A DNA stretch of 48,440 bases. Origin: Spirochaetales bacterium (GTDB lineage Bacteria; Spirochaetota; Spirochaetia; SZUA-6; RPPD01). Under the pieces are notes generated by a model that worked only from the letters and a program-made list of their open reading frames with translations, made no database searches and had not been told where the DNA came from. Shown here piece after piece: positions 26,331 through 34,717 of the stretch (its first letter is position 1; each line of letters begins with the position of its first letter). A program made the position numbers and the translations under genes. The stretch is taken from positions 1-48,440 of the forward strand of contig JAFGSW010000064.1 in NCBI GenBank assembly GCA_016934415.1, in the 5' to 3' direction.

Positions 26331-26693
26331 ATGAAAAAAATACTGATCGTCGACGATTCCGAAATGGCCAGAAAATCAATGTGTTTTTCGCTCTCGAGCA
26401 AGCGCTATAACGTACTCGAAGCGGTCAGCGGCAGGGACGCCGTCGCCAAACTGAAAGAGAATCCCGACATCGGCCTCGTCATCACCGACCTCAATATGCC
26501 CGAAATGAACGGGTTGGAGCTCATCGCCCATATCCGATCCAATCATAAACCGGCCGATATCCCGGTCTATGTCATCACCACCGAGAATAAAACCGGGGAC
26601 GACGTGATGAAAAAGGGCGCCACCGGTTACATCGTCAAATCGAGCAAGACCTCCGAAGAGCTGCACAGGATCGTGGAAAAGCACATGGTGTGA
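26331..26693 (+). CDS. cheY: CheY-type single-domain response regulator
   Basis: 120 residues. Acidic pair Asp8-Asp9, phosphoacceptor Asp53 (VITDLNMPEMNG), the conserved Thr in VYVITTE and Lys in GYIVKSS. The usual Lys-Pro is Lys-Ser here, so the last loop may differ. GGGAGG precedes the ATG. It follows cheA by 55 bases in the same direction and is the likely output of this kinase, on a motor or other target not encoded nearby. Confidence 0.95.
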   Translation: MKKILIVDDSEMARKSMCFSLSSKRYNVLEAVSGRDAVAKLKENPDIGLVITDLNMPEMNGLELIAHIRSNHKPADIPVYVITTENKTGDDVMKKGATGYIVKSSKTSEELHRIVEKHMV

Positions 26694-26795
26694 CCGAAAA
26701 CCCGTTCCGCGATCGTGTTGAAATTTTTTTCTGTTTTCCGCGTCCGGACGCGGGCGCGAAAACGCCGGACCACTTTCACCCGCCCGGGAGGTTTC

Positions 26796-28034
26796 ATGCC
26801 GCCGTTCATTCATGCTCTCGCCCGCTTCGTTTGTTCACTTACGGCCTTCGCGTTATGTTCGTTGCCGTCCTGCGGCGGAGGGGTGCGCGGCGAGTTGGAA
26901 ATCGATCCCCGCGGCGTCCCGGACGCACGCGGCGCCGTGCGCCAACTCGCCGACCTGTTCGGCCACGCACACCCGGAGGCTACCGTCAGCCTTTCGTCCG
27001 GAGTTCCCCTCGCAAGCAGGCTGAGGGGCGGAACGCCCCCGGATGTGTTCCTGGCGCGCGCCGGCCTCTCATTGTTGCACGACCCATTGTACGTGGATCG
27101 CCTGAAGGATCTTGCGCCGCTGGCCAAGGAAGAAGGGTGGCTCGACCGTTTACCCGCGGCCGTGAAAAAACTCATCGCCGACGAACGCGGCGTATGGATG
27201 GCGCCGACGGGAGTGCATCGCGCGACCCGTCTGTGGTTCGCACCGGTCAATCTGAAACGCTGGGGCGTCACCGTTCCCCGCACCTGGGAGGAATTTCGAG
27301 CCGCGGCGGCGAAGCTTGCGACACGGGGCGTCGTTCCTCTGACGTATGAGTCCGGAAGCGGCGCGCTCGCATTCTTCGAGGCGATGGCGGTCGCGGAGCT
27401 CGGTCCCGACACGTGGGAGGCGCTCTGGGAAGGCCGGCTGGCCCCGGACGGGCCGGAAATGGCGGGGGTCTGGCGAAAGGCCAAGGCCGTCATCGATGCC
27501 GCTTTCCCCGGCCGCTCCGCGTCGCCGGCCGAGAACCCCGTGAGCGAACTCGCGGCGGGCCGGGCGGCTTTCGCCTTCCTGGACGGCGAGCCGGCGCTCC
27601 CCGCTTCCGAGGCCGCCGAACCGCAGGCGGGAGCGGACCTGGATTGCGCCTGCGCCCCCGGTACCGGCGGGGTCTTCGTGTTGTACGTCGACGGTTTCGC
27701 CCTGCCGCGCGCGGGAAAAAACGAAACCGCCGCACGCGAGTGGCTCCGGCTGTGTTCGTCCCGCCGGGAACAGGACGACTTCAACCGGGCGCGGGGCGCG
27801 ATCAGCGCCCGCCTCGATTCGGATTTGTCCGAATTCGATGAACATTCCCGGTCGGCCGCCGTCGATTACAGAAAAGACCGGCTCGTGGGCAGTCTGGCTC
27901 ACGGCATGACGGCGGACGCGGATTTCATGAACGACGTGAAACCGGTTATCGAGTCGTTTCTGGCCGCCCGCGATATATCGAAGGCGATCCGGGACTTCGA
28001 CGCGCTCCTTAAAAAACACGAGATTGTCAAATGA
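26796..28034 (+). CDS. Extracellular solute-binding lipoprotein, family 1-like
   Basis: 412 residues. The ATG at 26796 has GGGAGG six bases upstream; an in-frame earlier start at 26715 lacks it and would spoil the signal peptide. The lipobox is CSLPSC. The body resembles sugar-type binding proteins: TPPDVFLARAGLSLL, VWMAPTGVHRATRLWFAPVNL, LKRWGVTVPRTWEEFRAAAAK, GRAAFAFLDGEP and a late domain of helices. No permease or ATPase is near; it ends the che run, 102 bases after cheY. It is the third binding protein of the island and unrelated in family to the other two. The ligand is unknown; carbohydrate would be the family default. Confidence 0.88.
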   Translation: MPPFIHALARFVCSLTAFALCSLPSCGGGVRGELEIDPRGVPDARGAVRQLADLFGHAHPEATVSLSSGVPLASRLRGGTPPDVFLARAGLSLLHDPLYVDRLKDLAPLAKEEGWLDRLPAAVKKLIADERGVWMAPTGVHRATRLWFAPVNLKRWGVTVPRTWEEFRAAAAKLATRGVVPLTYESGSGALAFFEAMAVAELGPDTWEALWEGRLAPDGPEMAGVWRKAKAVIDAAFPGRSASPAENPVSELAAGRAAFAFLDGEPALPASEAAEPQAGADLDCACAPGTGGVFVLYVDGFALPRAGKNETAAREWLRLCSSRREQDDFNRARGAISARLDSDLSEFDEHSRSAAVDYRKDRLVGSLAHGMTADADFMNDVKPVIESFLAARDISKAIRDFDALLKKHEIVK

Positions 28035-28142
28035 TTGTTTTTCCATCCGCGCTGGAAATCACTCCCCCTCTGAAAAATACGGTGAACGCGGATAAACCAG
28101 TTGAAGAAAAGATGGTCGCCGGAGGGAGGTCGCGACGCCGGT

Positions 28143-28655
28143 TCATTCCGCCGGATCGAGAGCGTCGATCCGGAGCAGTACGACGTTATCAATTTTCTCG
28201 GTCGAAACGATCGCCCGCACCGTTTGCGGTCGACCGTTTGAGAAGCGGGTGACGAGTGTGGGCACTTTCTCCCGGCGGCCGCCCGTTGCGTAAGTTTCCT
28301 CCACGGTACGGCGGAGGAGGCATCCCGGGCATTGATCCGTTTTTCCGCAGCCCCCGGGCAGGCGGGCATTGACGCACTCGAAAACGTCTCCGTTCTTGAA
28401 TCCACGGACTTCCGGCAGGTCCTTCGCGAGCAGTGTTTGCGCCGTCCGGTTCGCGTAACGTACCGTGGCGTCGCCGTCCATGACGAGCACGGGAACGGCG
28501 AGGGTGTCGAGAAAAAGATCGAGCTCCCCCAATGAGCGGCTGAAGAAAGTCCGGCGGCAGGAATCGCAGATGCCGTGTGAAACAAGTCCCTGATCCCTCT
28601 CCGTCCCCGTCCGTTCAGTCAATTCTTCGCCGCACCACGCGCACTTCGCGTTCAT
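28143..28655 (-). CDS. PAS-like protein with zinc-ribbon-like N-terminus
   Basis: 170 residues. CAWC and CDSC near residues 5 and 30 look like a zinc ribbon. A PAS-like domain follows (LDTLAVPVLVMDGDATVRYANRTA). A second cysteine cluster (PGGCGKTDQCPGCLLRRTV) could hold a metal or sense redox state. The end (RAIVSTEKIDNVVLLRIDAL) is the last PAS strand pair. There is no output domain. It faces the che run tail to tail, so a role in signalling is only suggested. No membrane segment is seen. Confidence 0.8.
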   Translation of the reverse strand: MNAKCAWCGEELTERTGTERDQGLVSHGICDSCRRTFFSRSLGELDLFLDTLAVPVLVMDGDATVRYANRTAQTLLAKDLPEVRGFKNGDVFECVNARLPGGCGKTDQCPGCLLRRTVEETYATGGRREKVPTLVTRFSNGRPQTVRAIVSTEKIDNVVLLRIDALDPAE

Positions 28656-28854
28656 CGAACCTCCGTCGAAACGGTTTTCGGCTGCCTCAGCGTTTTTGGA
28701 TTGGCTATAATATAACGATAAACGGAAGCGGTCGTCACCTGTGTTTTCAAGGCCGGCGGGGACGACGGCCCCGCGCTCGCGCCGCCGCCGGCTTGAAAAT
28801 CCGGAAGACCTTATTGCCTTTCTTCCACCGTCCGAGTCGGAGCCATGGGCGCGG

Positions 28855-29100
28855 TCAGGTCTTTTCCCCGCGCTTCTCGATCAGCTTGTTCACGAACGAG
28901 ATCTCGTTCTCCAGCCGGCCGATCTTCTCGTCCTTGTCCAGCAGCCGCTCCTCCAGGCTCTGCACCTTCTGTTCGAGGGCGTTGACTTTCGCCTCCAGCT
29001 GGAGGTCGCCCTTTTTCTTTCTCTTATGCAGGTAATCGAAGAGCGACGGAAAAAATACCGTCAAGACGACGGCGCCGGCGATGATGAGCGCTATCTCCAT
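28855..29100 (-). CDS. Small membrane protein with coiled coil
   Basis: 81 residues. A start ATG at 29100 follows AAGGAGAAGG. Residues 4-21 form one membrane helix (ALIIAGAVVLTVFFPSLF), then a basic stretch (HKRKKKG), then a coiled coil (LEAKVNALEQKVQSLEERLL). The layout resembles phage-shock PspB-like or other small scaffold proteins, but I do not assign it. The gene stands alone on the minus strand. Confidence 0.75.
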   Translation of the reverse strand: MEIALIIAGAVVLTVFFPSLFDYLHKRKKKGDLQLEAKVNALEQKVQSLEERLLDKDEKIGRLENEISFVNKLIEKRGEKT

Positions 29101-29531
29101 ACCTTCTCCTTAAAAAGCCGCGATGCGCGTGATTTCATCAGTTAACATACAATGAAATCGATTTGATCGGAATATAATTTTAAATTAATCATGCTTCCGC
29201 ATCACGCCCTTCTTGTCGATCGGTCCCGCTATATCTCATCCCAAGACCTTTCGCATAATCATATGATTTCGGATGTGAACCCGCACTTCCCCGCCGGCAG
29301 GGGGGCGACGGCTGGAAAACAGCCTGACAGGCTGTTGATTAAACCGTGTTTTCCGCTCCACGGAAAACCTGCGGTATTTTCGACAGGTTCCACAGATGTA
29401 AACCCCCGTTCGCGGTACTAGTTTCTTCTCCTCTTGCGGATAACTTTTCTAATAGCTTCACGTGTTGGGAAGAACCGTGAATAAAATCGCTGGCGGCGGG
29501 CGAAAGCCACTCCCTCTGTATCGAGGAGGCT
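29101..29531. other. Non-coding stretch with nested hairpins
   Basis: The 430 bases hold two overlapping inverted repeats: AACAGCCT-GAC-AGGCTGTT at 29318-29336, and GTTTTCCG / CGGAAAAC near 29348-29370, which can also pair with upstream GGAAAAC. The pairings exclude each other, so a switch is possible. A CGACAGGTTCCACAG word follows. No gene or known RNA family recognised. Confidence 0.4.
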
Positions 29532-30050
29532 ATGATGGTTAACATCGACATGAAGATCGTCATCCTGCTTGCGGCTGCGGCGCTCCTGGCGCTCGGCTGC
29601 CCGGCACCCGCTCCGGCGCCCGGCGCGGGAAGCTTGAGCGGCATTGTCCGCGACTCGGTAACGAGCGCGCCGGTCCAGGGCGCCACCGTCGTCGTCAATC
29701 CCGCCGGCATCAGCTGGACCGCGGATACGCGCACCATCGCCTTCATTCAGACTTCGGGCGCCACCCTGAACGTCGTCCAACTCACCGACAACATCGGGAA
29801 TGCAGGGCGGATTCTCGTCAATACGCCGTCCGGTGTCTGCGTCCTGCCCCCGGATTTCAGGACGAATGTGACCGGAACGGGGAACGGCTGGGACTGCGAG
29901 ATGATACCCGTCACCTCCAGCCGACCTTTGAGTAACTTCATCGACCTGCGCATCGGCGGCATGGGACCGATGAACGTCAGTAACTTTCAGATCGCCATAG
30001 TCCGGCCGATGACTCCGGGTTCGGATACAGTCACCGATCTCGTCCCCTGA
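29532..30050 (+). CDS. Hypothetical lipoprotein with carboxypeptidase-regulatory-like start
   Basis: 172 residues. The ATG at 29532 follows GAGGAGG. The lipobox is LLALGC (Cys 23). A proline-rich spacer precedes a stretch like a CarboxypepD_reg domain (GSLSGIVRDSVTSAPVQGATVVV), then a strand-rich domain I do not recognise (FIQTSGATLNVVQLTD, FIDLRIGGMGPMNVSNFQIAIV). A clear terminator follows. Surface or periplasmic lipoprotein of unknown role. Confidence 0.85.
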   Translation: MMVNIDMKIVILLAAAALLALGCPAPAPAPGAGSLSGIVRDSVTSAPVQGATVVVNPAGISWTADTRTIAFIQTSGATLNVVQLTDNIGNAGRILVNTPSGVCVLPPDFRTNVTGTGNGWDCEMIPVTSSRPLSNFIDLRIGGMGPMNVSNFQIAIVRPMTPGSDTVTDLVP

Positions 30051-30078
30051 TCTCCAAAAAAACGTTTTAATAAAAATG

Positions 30079-30110
30079 AACCGCCCGGGACTCAATTCCG
30101 GGCGGTTTTT
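30079..30110 (+). terminator. Rho-independent terminator after the lipoprotein gene
   Basis: AACCGCCCGG / CCGGGCGGTT (30079-30088, 30098-30107), followed on the plus strand by TTT, is a classic terminator 30 bases past the stop. Confidence 0.9.
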
Positions 30111-30221
30111 CATTATAACCGGAAGACAATTTTTTACAAATTTTTACCTGGTTTTGACGATTAATTTCCCCGGCGAGCGAATAATGTCCATACCGAGTCA
30201 AATAGAGGAGGAATGCCAATC

Positions 30222-31283
30222 ATGAAAACCGGTATCACATTTTTCGCTCTTGCCCTTCTGTGCGCTTTCATCATCCCAGCCTGCGCCCCGAACGCGCCGA
30301 GCGGCGCGCTCGAAGGCCTGCGGCTGGGAACGCCCGTTCACACCGACAACCTGACGGTGATTCCGGTGTACTCGGACCGGCCGGAAAACCTTGAGGAACT
30401 CGTCCCACTCGAAGAGGCGCTGAAAAACAAATGGCTCGAGATCAAGGAGACGGGAGACGGCGAGGTGTCGCGCATCGTTCTCAACAACCTTTCCGACAAG
30501 AGCGTCTTCATCCTGAGCGGCGAGGTCATCTCCGGGGCCAAACAGGACCGGATCATTTCGGGCGACCGGATCATCCGGGCAGGCCAGAAGAACATCGACC
30601 TCGACGTTTTCTGCGTGGAGGCGGGCCGCTGGACGTACGAGTCAGAGGGCTTCTACTCGAAGGGAAACATGGGCACGTCCACCCTGCGGGAGAAGGCGCA
30701 GCGCAAGGCGCCTGAGTCGCAGACCGAAATCTGGAACGAGATCGCGCGGGTGAACTCGGAGAACAAGGTCGCCTCCGGGAGCGACGCCTACCAGGACATC
30801 TACGACCGGAAGGAGATCGGCGAAAAGCTCGCGCGCGTGGAATATGAGCTGCGAGGCGCGCTCAACGCGAAGGCGGTGGGGGTGGTGATCGGCGTCGGCG
30901 CGAAAGTAAAAAGCGTCGACGTCTTCGAAAGCGCGGCCCTCTTCGCCCATTACTGGCCGGTCATCCTCAAATCGTCGGCCCTGACGGCGGTCACTTCGGG
31001 GGAGCGGGGAGAACTCTCACTCGTCGACGCCGCGAAAATGCTCGCCGCGGCCAGAAACAAGACCGAGAGTGCGGACGCCCGGGTGGAAAAAGACCGCGCC
31101 GCCGTCTACGTGGACAAGGACATCAATGCTTCGTCCCTGAAAACCGACAAGGGCGAAGTTCATTTTTCCGCCTTCCCGGTGGAAAAGGAAAAGAACAATC
31201 GCATCCGGAACATCGACGACAATGCCGATGTTGACGACAATACTGACAGGATAAATAACATCAATGAAATCCGGCAGAGATGA
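30222..31283 (+). CDS. ARPP-1 domain (DUF6569-like) lipoprotein
   Basis: 353 residues. The ATG at 30222 is 9 bases after GAGGAGG; an in-frame ATG at 30213 is only one base from it. The lipobox is IIPAC. The mature part matches the ARPP-1 domain family as I know it: LTVIPVYS, a LEEALKNKWLEIKE helix, SRIVLNNLSDKSVFILSGEV, GAKQDRIISGDRII, VFCVEAGRW, and a later ARVEYELRGALN. Its function is unknown in the family. The last 25 residues (NIDDNADVDDNTDRINNINE) are low-complexity and probably a tail grown by read-through or repeat. A strong terminator lies after the stop. Confidence 0.85.
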   Translation: MKTGITFFALALLCAFIIPACAPNAPSGALEGLRLGTPVHTDNLTVIPVYSDRPENLEELVPLEEALKNKWLEIKETGDGEVSRIVLNNLSDKSVFILSGEVISGAKQDRIISGDRIIRAGQKNIDLDVFCVEAGRWTYESEGFYSKGNMGTSTLREKAQRKAPESQTEIWNEIARVNSENKVASGSDAYQDIYDRKEIGEKLARVEYELRGALNAKAVGVVIGVGAKVKSVDVFESAALFAHYWPVILKSSALTAVTSGERGELSLVDAAKMLAAARNKTESADARVEKDRAAVYVDKDINASSLKTDKGEVHFSAFPVEKEKNNRIRNIDDNADVDDNTDRINNINEIRQR

Positions 31284-31337
31284 ATTTCTCTCCACGCCTG
31301 AGAAGAGCGGACCGGGGCGCCCTCCCCCGCCCGCACG

Positions 31338-31367
31338 CCGCCCCTCACCGGTGAGGGGCGGTTTTTT
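31338..31367 (+). terminator. Rho-independent terminator of the ARPP-1 gene
   Basis: CCGCCCCTCACC / GGTGAGGGGCGG (31338-31361) is a perfect palindrome followed by TTTTTT on the plus strand. It also insulates the convergent ilvN end. Confidence 0.93.
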
Positions 31368-31386
31368 ACTCCCGTACAATCCGTTC

Positions 31387-31683
31387 TCACCCCGCGCCCG
31401 AGGTGATGAGGTCTTCGATTCGGGCGAAAACGGTGTGGTCGTAATCGTCGCGGACGGTCACACTCCGCACGTCGCGGAGTTTTTCGAGCTGACGGACGAT
31501 CTGCTCGAGCCGCCCGTCGCGGTTGACGAGCAGGTACATCCGGCTCGTCTCGCCGCCGTTCACGGGCGCGCAGAGGATCGCCTCGAGGTTGAAGCCGCGG
31601 CGCGAAAAAAGTCCGGTGATGTGCGACATGACGCCGGCGTGGTTGTCGACCAAAAGCTCGATGATGGTGTTCGGAATGTACAT
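31387..31683 (-). CDS. ilvN: Acetolactate synthase small (regulatory) subunit
   Basis: 98 residues from the ATG at 31683 with GGAG upstream; the stop of ilvB is one base away. An ACT domain is plain (TIIELLVDNHAGVMSHITGLF, RRGFNLEAILC, SRMYLLVNRD). It would give valine feedback control to IlvB. The length fits the short IlvN-type subunits rather than the 160-residue IlvH type. It is translated from the ilvB message. Confidence 0.95.
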   Translation of the reverse strand: MYIPNTIIELLVDNHAGVMSHITGLFSRRGFNLEAILCAPVNGGETSRMYLLVNRDGRLEQIVRQLEKLRDVRSVTVRDDYDHTVFARIEDLITSGAG

Positions 31684-31684
31684 G

Positions 31685-33373
31685 TTACGATCTCCTTCCG
31701 GCGCGGTCTTTCGGCGCACGGATGATGGCCTGCACGTTGGCGGCGCCGGGCGGCACCATCGGGAAGACGTTCTCGGTCTCCGACACCGCCATGTTCACCA
31801 GCACGGGGCCGTCGGTCAAAAGAGCCTGTTCGACGACCGCGGCGTCGAACGAGGCGAGCGGACACGCCTCGATCCCGAAGCCCCGGGCGATCGCGGCGAG
31901 GTCCGGCCTGCGCTCGAAGCGCGAGGCGACGTAGCGCTCCTGGTAGAAGAGCTCCTGCTGCTGCCGCACGAGGCCGAGCTGGCCGTTGTCGAACACGAAC
32001 ACCTTGATGTTGAGTCCGATCTCGGCGAGGGTGGCGAGCTCCTGGACGTTCATGAGAAGCGAGCCGTCGCCGACGAGGGCGATGACGGTGCACTCCGGCC
32101 GTGCGAGGGCGGCGCCGATGGCGGCGGGCAGGCCGAAGCCCATCGTCCCCAGGCCCCCCGAGGTGAGAAACGACCGCGGGTAGCGCACCGGGTAAGCCTG
32201 GGCGGCCCACATCTGGTGCTGGCCCACGTCCGTGGTGACGATCGCGTCGAGCGGGGCCATCGCCCCGATGGACCGGATGAGGCTCCACGGGTGCATCGGA
32301 TCTTCGGGCGGCGTTTCCGGATGCGCGGCTTTGACGGCGTCGATCTCTTTCCACCATTGGGTCCGTTTGGCGGCGGGCGCGAGCGCGAGGAGCGCCGTGA
32401 GCGCCACCCCCACGTCGCCGGAAACAGCCGCGTCGCGCTCGCCCAGGCTTCGTATTTTCCCGAGCTCGGCGGAATCGACGTCGATATGAATCACCGCCGC
32501 GTTCGGCGCGAAGGCCTCGACCTTGCCCGTAGCCCGGTCGTCGAACCGCGCGCCGCAGACGATCAGGAGATCGGCCTTGTCCACGATCGCGTTGGTCGCC
32601 ATGCTCCCGTGCATGCCGAGCATGCCCAGGAAGCGGGGATCGTCGGCGGGCAGGGCGCCCAGGGCCATGAGGGTGGCCGTGACGGGCAGGTCGCAGCGCG
32701 CGACAAGTTCGCGGAGCAGGCCGGACGCGTCGGCCGAGATCACGCCGCCGCCCGCGTACACCACCGGGCGTTTCGCGGCCGAGATCATCTCCGCCGCCCG
32801 GCGCAGGGAGGCAGGGTCCGGCCGGGGAGCCGGATCGGCCGCGCCCGGTTCGGGCAGGGCGTCGATTTCCACCGCCGCCTTCTGGACGTCCTTGGGCACG
32901 TCGATGACCACCGGCCCCGGCCGTCCCGAAAGCGCGACACGGAAGGCCTCGGGAATGACCTGGACGAGCTCGGCGGCGTCTTTGACCAGATAATTGTGCT
33001 TGGTGATGGGGATGGTCAGGCCGTAGGTGTCCACCTCCTGGAAAGCGTCCGTTCCGATGAGGGACGCCGGCACCTGTCCGGTGATTCCGATCACGGGAAT
33101 CGAATCGAGCTTGGCGTCGGCGATGGCGGTAAGGAGATTAGTCGCTCCCGGCCCGGACGTGGCGAAGCAAACGGCCGCCCGGCCCGTGGCGCGCGCCATG
33201 CCCTGGGCGATGAAGCCGCCGCCCTGTTCGTGGCGCACCAGGATGTGGCGCAGCCCGCTTTCGGCAAGGGCGTGGTAGAGCGGCAGGTTGGCGCCGCCCG
33301 GGATCCCGGCGACGGTCCTGATCCCCTGCCGTTCGAGAAGCTGGACGATGAGTTCGGCTCCGGTCAATTTCAT
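31685..33373 (-). CDS. ilvB: Acetolactate synthase large subunit
   Basis: 562 residues. A thiamine-diphosphate enzyme joining two pyruvate (or pyruvate and 2-oxobutyrate), the first step to valine, leucine and isoleucine. The N-terminal Pyr domain has RHEQGGGFIAQGMARATG with the active glutamate; the middle domain follows; and the C-terminal ThDP-binding motif is ALVGDGSLLMNVQELATLAE. The start ATG at 33373 has AAGGAG at nine bases. A 170-base leader with a peptide and attenuator lies upstream. Only ilvB and ilvN are here; later pathway genes are elsewhere. Confidence 0.97.
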   Translation of the reverse strand: MKLTGAELIVQLLERQGIRTVAGIPGGANLPLYHALAESGLRHILVRHEQGGGFIAQGMARATGRAAVCFATSGPGATNLLTAIADAKLDSIPVIGITGQVPASLIGTDAFQEVDTYGLTIPITKHNYLVKDAAELVQVIPEAFRVALSGRPGPVVIDVPKDVQKAAVEIDALPEPGAADPAPRPDPASLRRAAEMISAAKRPVVYAGGGVISADASGLLRELVARCDLPVTATLMALGALPADDPRFLGMLGMHGSMATNAIVDKADLLIVCGARFDDRATGKVEAFAPNAAVIHIDVDSAELGKIRSLGERDAAVSGDVGVALTALLALAPAAKRTQWWKEIDAVKAAHPETPPEDPMHPWSLIRSIGAMAPLDAIVTTDVGQHQMWAAQAYPVRYPRSFLTSGGLGTMGFGLPAAIGAALARPECTVIALVGDGSLLMNVQELATLAEIGLNIKVFVFDNGQLGLVRQQQELFYQERYVASRFERRPDLAAIARGFGIEACPLASFDAAVVEQALLTDGPVLVNMAVSETENVFPMVPPGAANVQAIIRAPKDRAGRRS

Positions 33374-33400
33374 GATATCGCTCCTTCCTCTTTGTTTCCC

Positions 33401-33460
33401 GTAAAAAAAACCCCTTCCGGCGTTAAACCGGAAGGGGTTGAGAACTCTGACGCTCTACCC
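33401..33460 (-). terminator. ilvBN transcription attenuator
   Basis: On the minus strand, AACCCCTTCCGG, loop, CCGGAAGGGGTT then eight T form a terminator (33403-33439), about 30 bases before the ilvB start. Just upstream GGGTAGAG (33453-33460) can pair with CTCAACCC (33435-33442, seven of eight), which would break the terminator. That antiterminator lies at the stop codon of the leader peptide, so a ribosome reaching the stop would free the terminator. This matches the classic design. Confidence 0.92.
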
Positions 33461-33549
33461 TACGGGCTGCACCGGCGCGGATATTCCTCGGGTACTACTA
33501 CGGTAAGGAGAACAAGGGAATTGTCGCGCTCATTTTGGCGGTGCATCAT
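33460..33549 (-). CDS. ilvL: ilv operon leader peptide
   Basis: A 29-codon frame, starting ATG at 33549 with AAGGAA a few bases before, ends at TAG 33460-33462. It contains the run NSLVLLTVVV, six Leu/Val codons in a stretch of eight. A short peptide rich in the end products, placed between a promoter and an attenuator in front of ilvBN, is the hallmark of translation-coupled attenuation (as for ilvB/ivbL in enteric bacteria). Stalling at the Val codons would favour the antiterminator and switch ilvBN on. Too short for standard gene finding. Confidence 0.88.
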   Translation of the reverse strand: MMHRQNERDNSLVLLTVVVPEEYPRRCSP

Positions 33550-33567
33550 AGTTCCTTTTCTTTAATT

Positions 33568-33596
33568 AACATACCCATGGATTTCGGGATTGTCAA
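33568..33596 (-). promoter_or_regulatory. Sigma70-type promoter of the ilv operon
   Basis: TTGACA (33591-33596) and TATGTT (33568-33573), 17 bases apart on the minus strand. The expected start is near 33561, 12 bases before the leader-peptide ATG. Confidence 0.85.
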
Positions 33597-33639
33597 GATC
33601 AACTGGCGCGAGCCGAAAATGCGGAGGACACCCCTCGGC

Positions 33640-33842
33640 GGAGTTAATCCCGAGTCCTTCGGCAGGCTCAGGACAAGCTCCGTCGAGGGGCTCGGGGCAA
33701 GCTCCGAAGACGGAGAACACGGAGAAGGGAGGAAATGAAAATGTGAGGATTTCGATACATCGCTTTTTTCTCCCTCCTCCGTGTGCTTCTTCTCCCCCGC
33801 TCGAAGCTTCGCTGCGAGATACATGCTCTCCGTGTCCTCTTC
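33640..33842. repeat. Dispersed intergenic inverted repeat (ACACGGAG type)
   Basis: Between the ilv promoter and the thioesterase gene lies repeat-like DNA. CAGGACAAGCTCCG and GGGGCAAGCTCCGA come first, then GGAGAACACGGAGAAGGGAGG (33711-33731). Its inverse partners CTCCCTCCTCCGTGTGC (from 33770) and CTCTCCGTGTCCTC (from 33826) follow. The same word set forms the inverted repeat at 44480-44615. No gene in this gap is supported. Confidence 0.6.
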
Positions 33843-33965
33843 AAATTGAGTCATAGGGAACAATCCCCTTGACCCGGAGAAGACCCGCGGTTATGCTGTG
33901 ACTCATCCGCCCGGCCCGATTCACGGCGGCCACCGGCGGAGCAATTCCCGGCCGAAAGGAAACCG

Positions 33966-34715
33966 ATGCTTCAAGACTCGTACACCGTGGATCTCACCGT
34001 CCGGCCGGACGAGGTCGACCGCAACGGTCTGTGCACCGTCCGCTCTCTCTGCAATTACTTCCAATACGCCGCCTACCTCAACGCCGATGCGCTCGACTTC
34101 GGCGTCGACGCGCTGACCCGTTCGGGCCGCACCTGGGTGCTCACCCGCCTCTACGTCGATACACGCCGGCCTCCGCGCTACGGAGAAAAGGTGAAGATCG
34201 AAACCTGGCCGACCGGAGTGGACAAATTGTTCGCCCTGCGCGACTTCCGCGCCACTGACGCCGCGGGCGAAATCGTCGCCCTGGGGGTAAGCTCCTGGTG
34301 CGTCATCAGCCTGGAGGCCCGGCGCATCGTCAGGCCGGCGGACGAGCTCGCCCGTTACTCCGCGAATCCCCGCTCCGTCGATCACGAGCTTGCGAAAATC
34401 GAGCCGCTGCGGAAGGCGTCGCCGGTCATCAAGAACCTCGACGTACGCTTCCGCGACATCGATGTGAACCGGCACGTCAACAATGTCGCCTTCATCGAGT
34501 GGATGTGCGAAGCCCTCCCCTTCGAGGTGCAGTCCGGAAATTTCTGCCGCGAGCTCGAAATCAATTTCATGAAAGAGGCCTTCTACGGCGACACCGTCCT
34601 CTCGTTCGCCGCGCCGATCGAGAACGGCGACGTCGCCTTCCATCACGCTCTCAGGCGCAAGGACGAGGAGGACGACGCCGCGCGAGCGGTGACGAGGTGG
34701 GAAAAAATCGTCTGA
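33966..34715 (+). CDS. Acyl-ACP thioesterase (FatA/FatB-like)
   Basis: 249 residues, a double hotdog fold. The first half has VRPDEVDRNGLCTVRSLCNY and RTWVLTRLYVDTRRPP; the second has the catalytic stretch RFRDIDVNRHVNNVAFIEWM with Asn168 and His170. The enzyme frees fatty acids from acyl carrier protein; in bacteria of this family the role is often trimming or export of acyl chains. AAGGAA lies before the ATG. It is a single gene; a long hairpin begins two bases after its stop. Confidence 0.93.
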   Translation: MLQDSYTVDLTVRPDEVDRNGLCTVRSLCNYFQYAAYLNADALDFGVDALTRSGRTWVLTRLYVDTRRPPRYGEKVKIETWPTGVDKLFALRDFRATDAAGEIVALGVSSWCVISLEARRIVRPADELARYSANPRSVDHELAKIEPLRKASPVIKNLDVRFRDIDVNRHVNNVAFIEWMCEALPFEVQSGNFCRELEINFMKEAFYGDTVLSFAAPIENGDVAFHHALRRKDEEDDAARAVTRWEKIV

Positions 34716-34717
34716 CC

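Noticed and set aside
26690..27349. A 219-codon frame beginning just after cheY
   Set aside because: Arg-rich, and it is a shifted reading of the solute-binding lipoprotein, whose frame has a lipobox and family motifs.
31523..33565. A 680-codon plus-strand frame opposite ilvB
   Set aside because: Antisense shadow of ilvB, rich in Arg/His/Gly, no family likeness.
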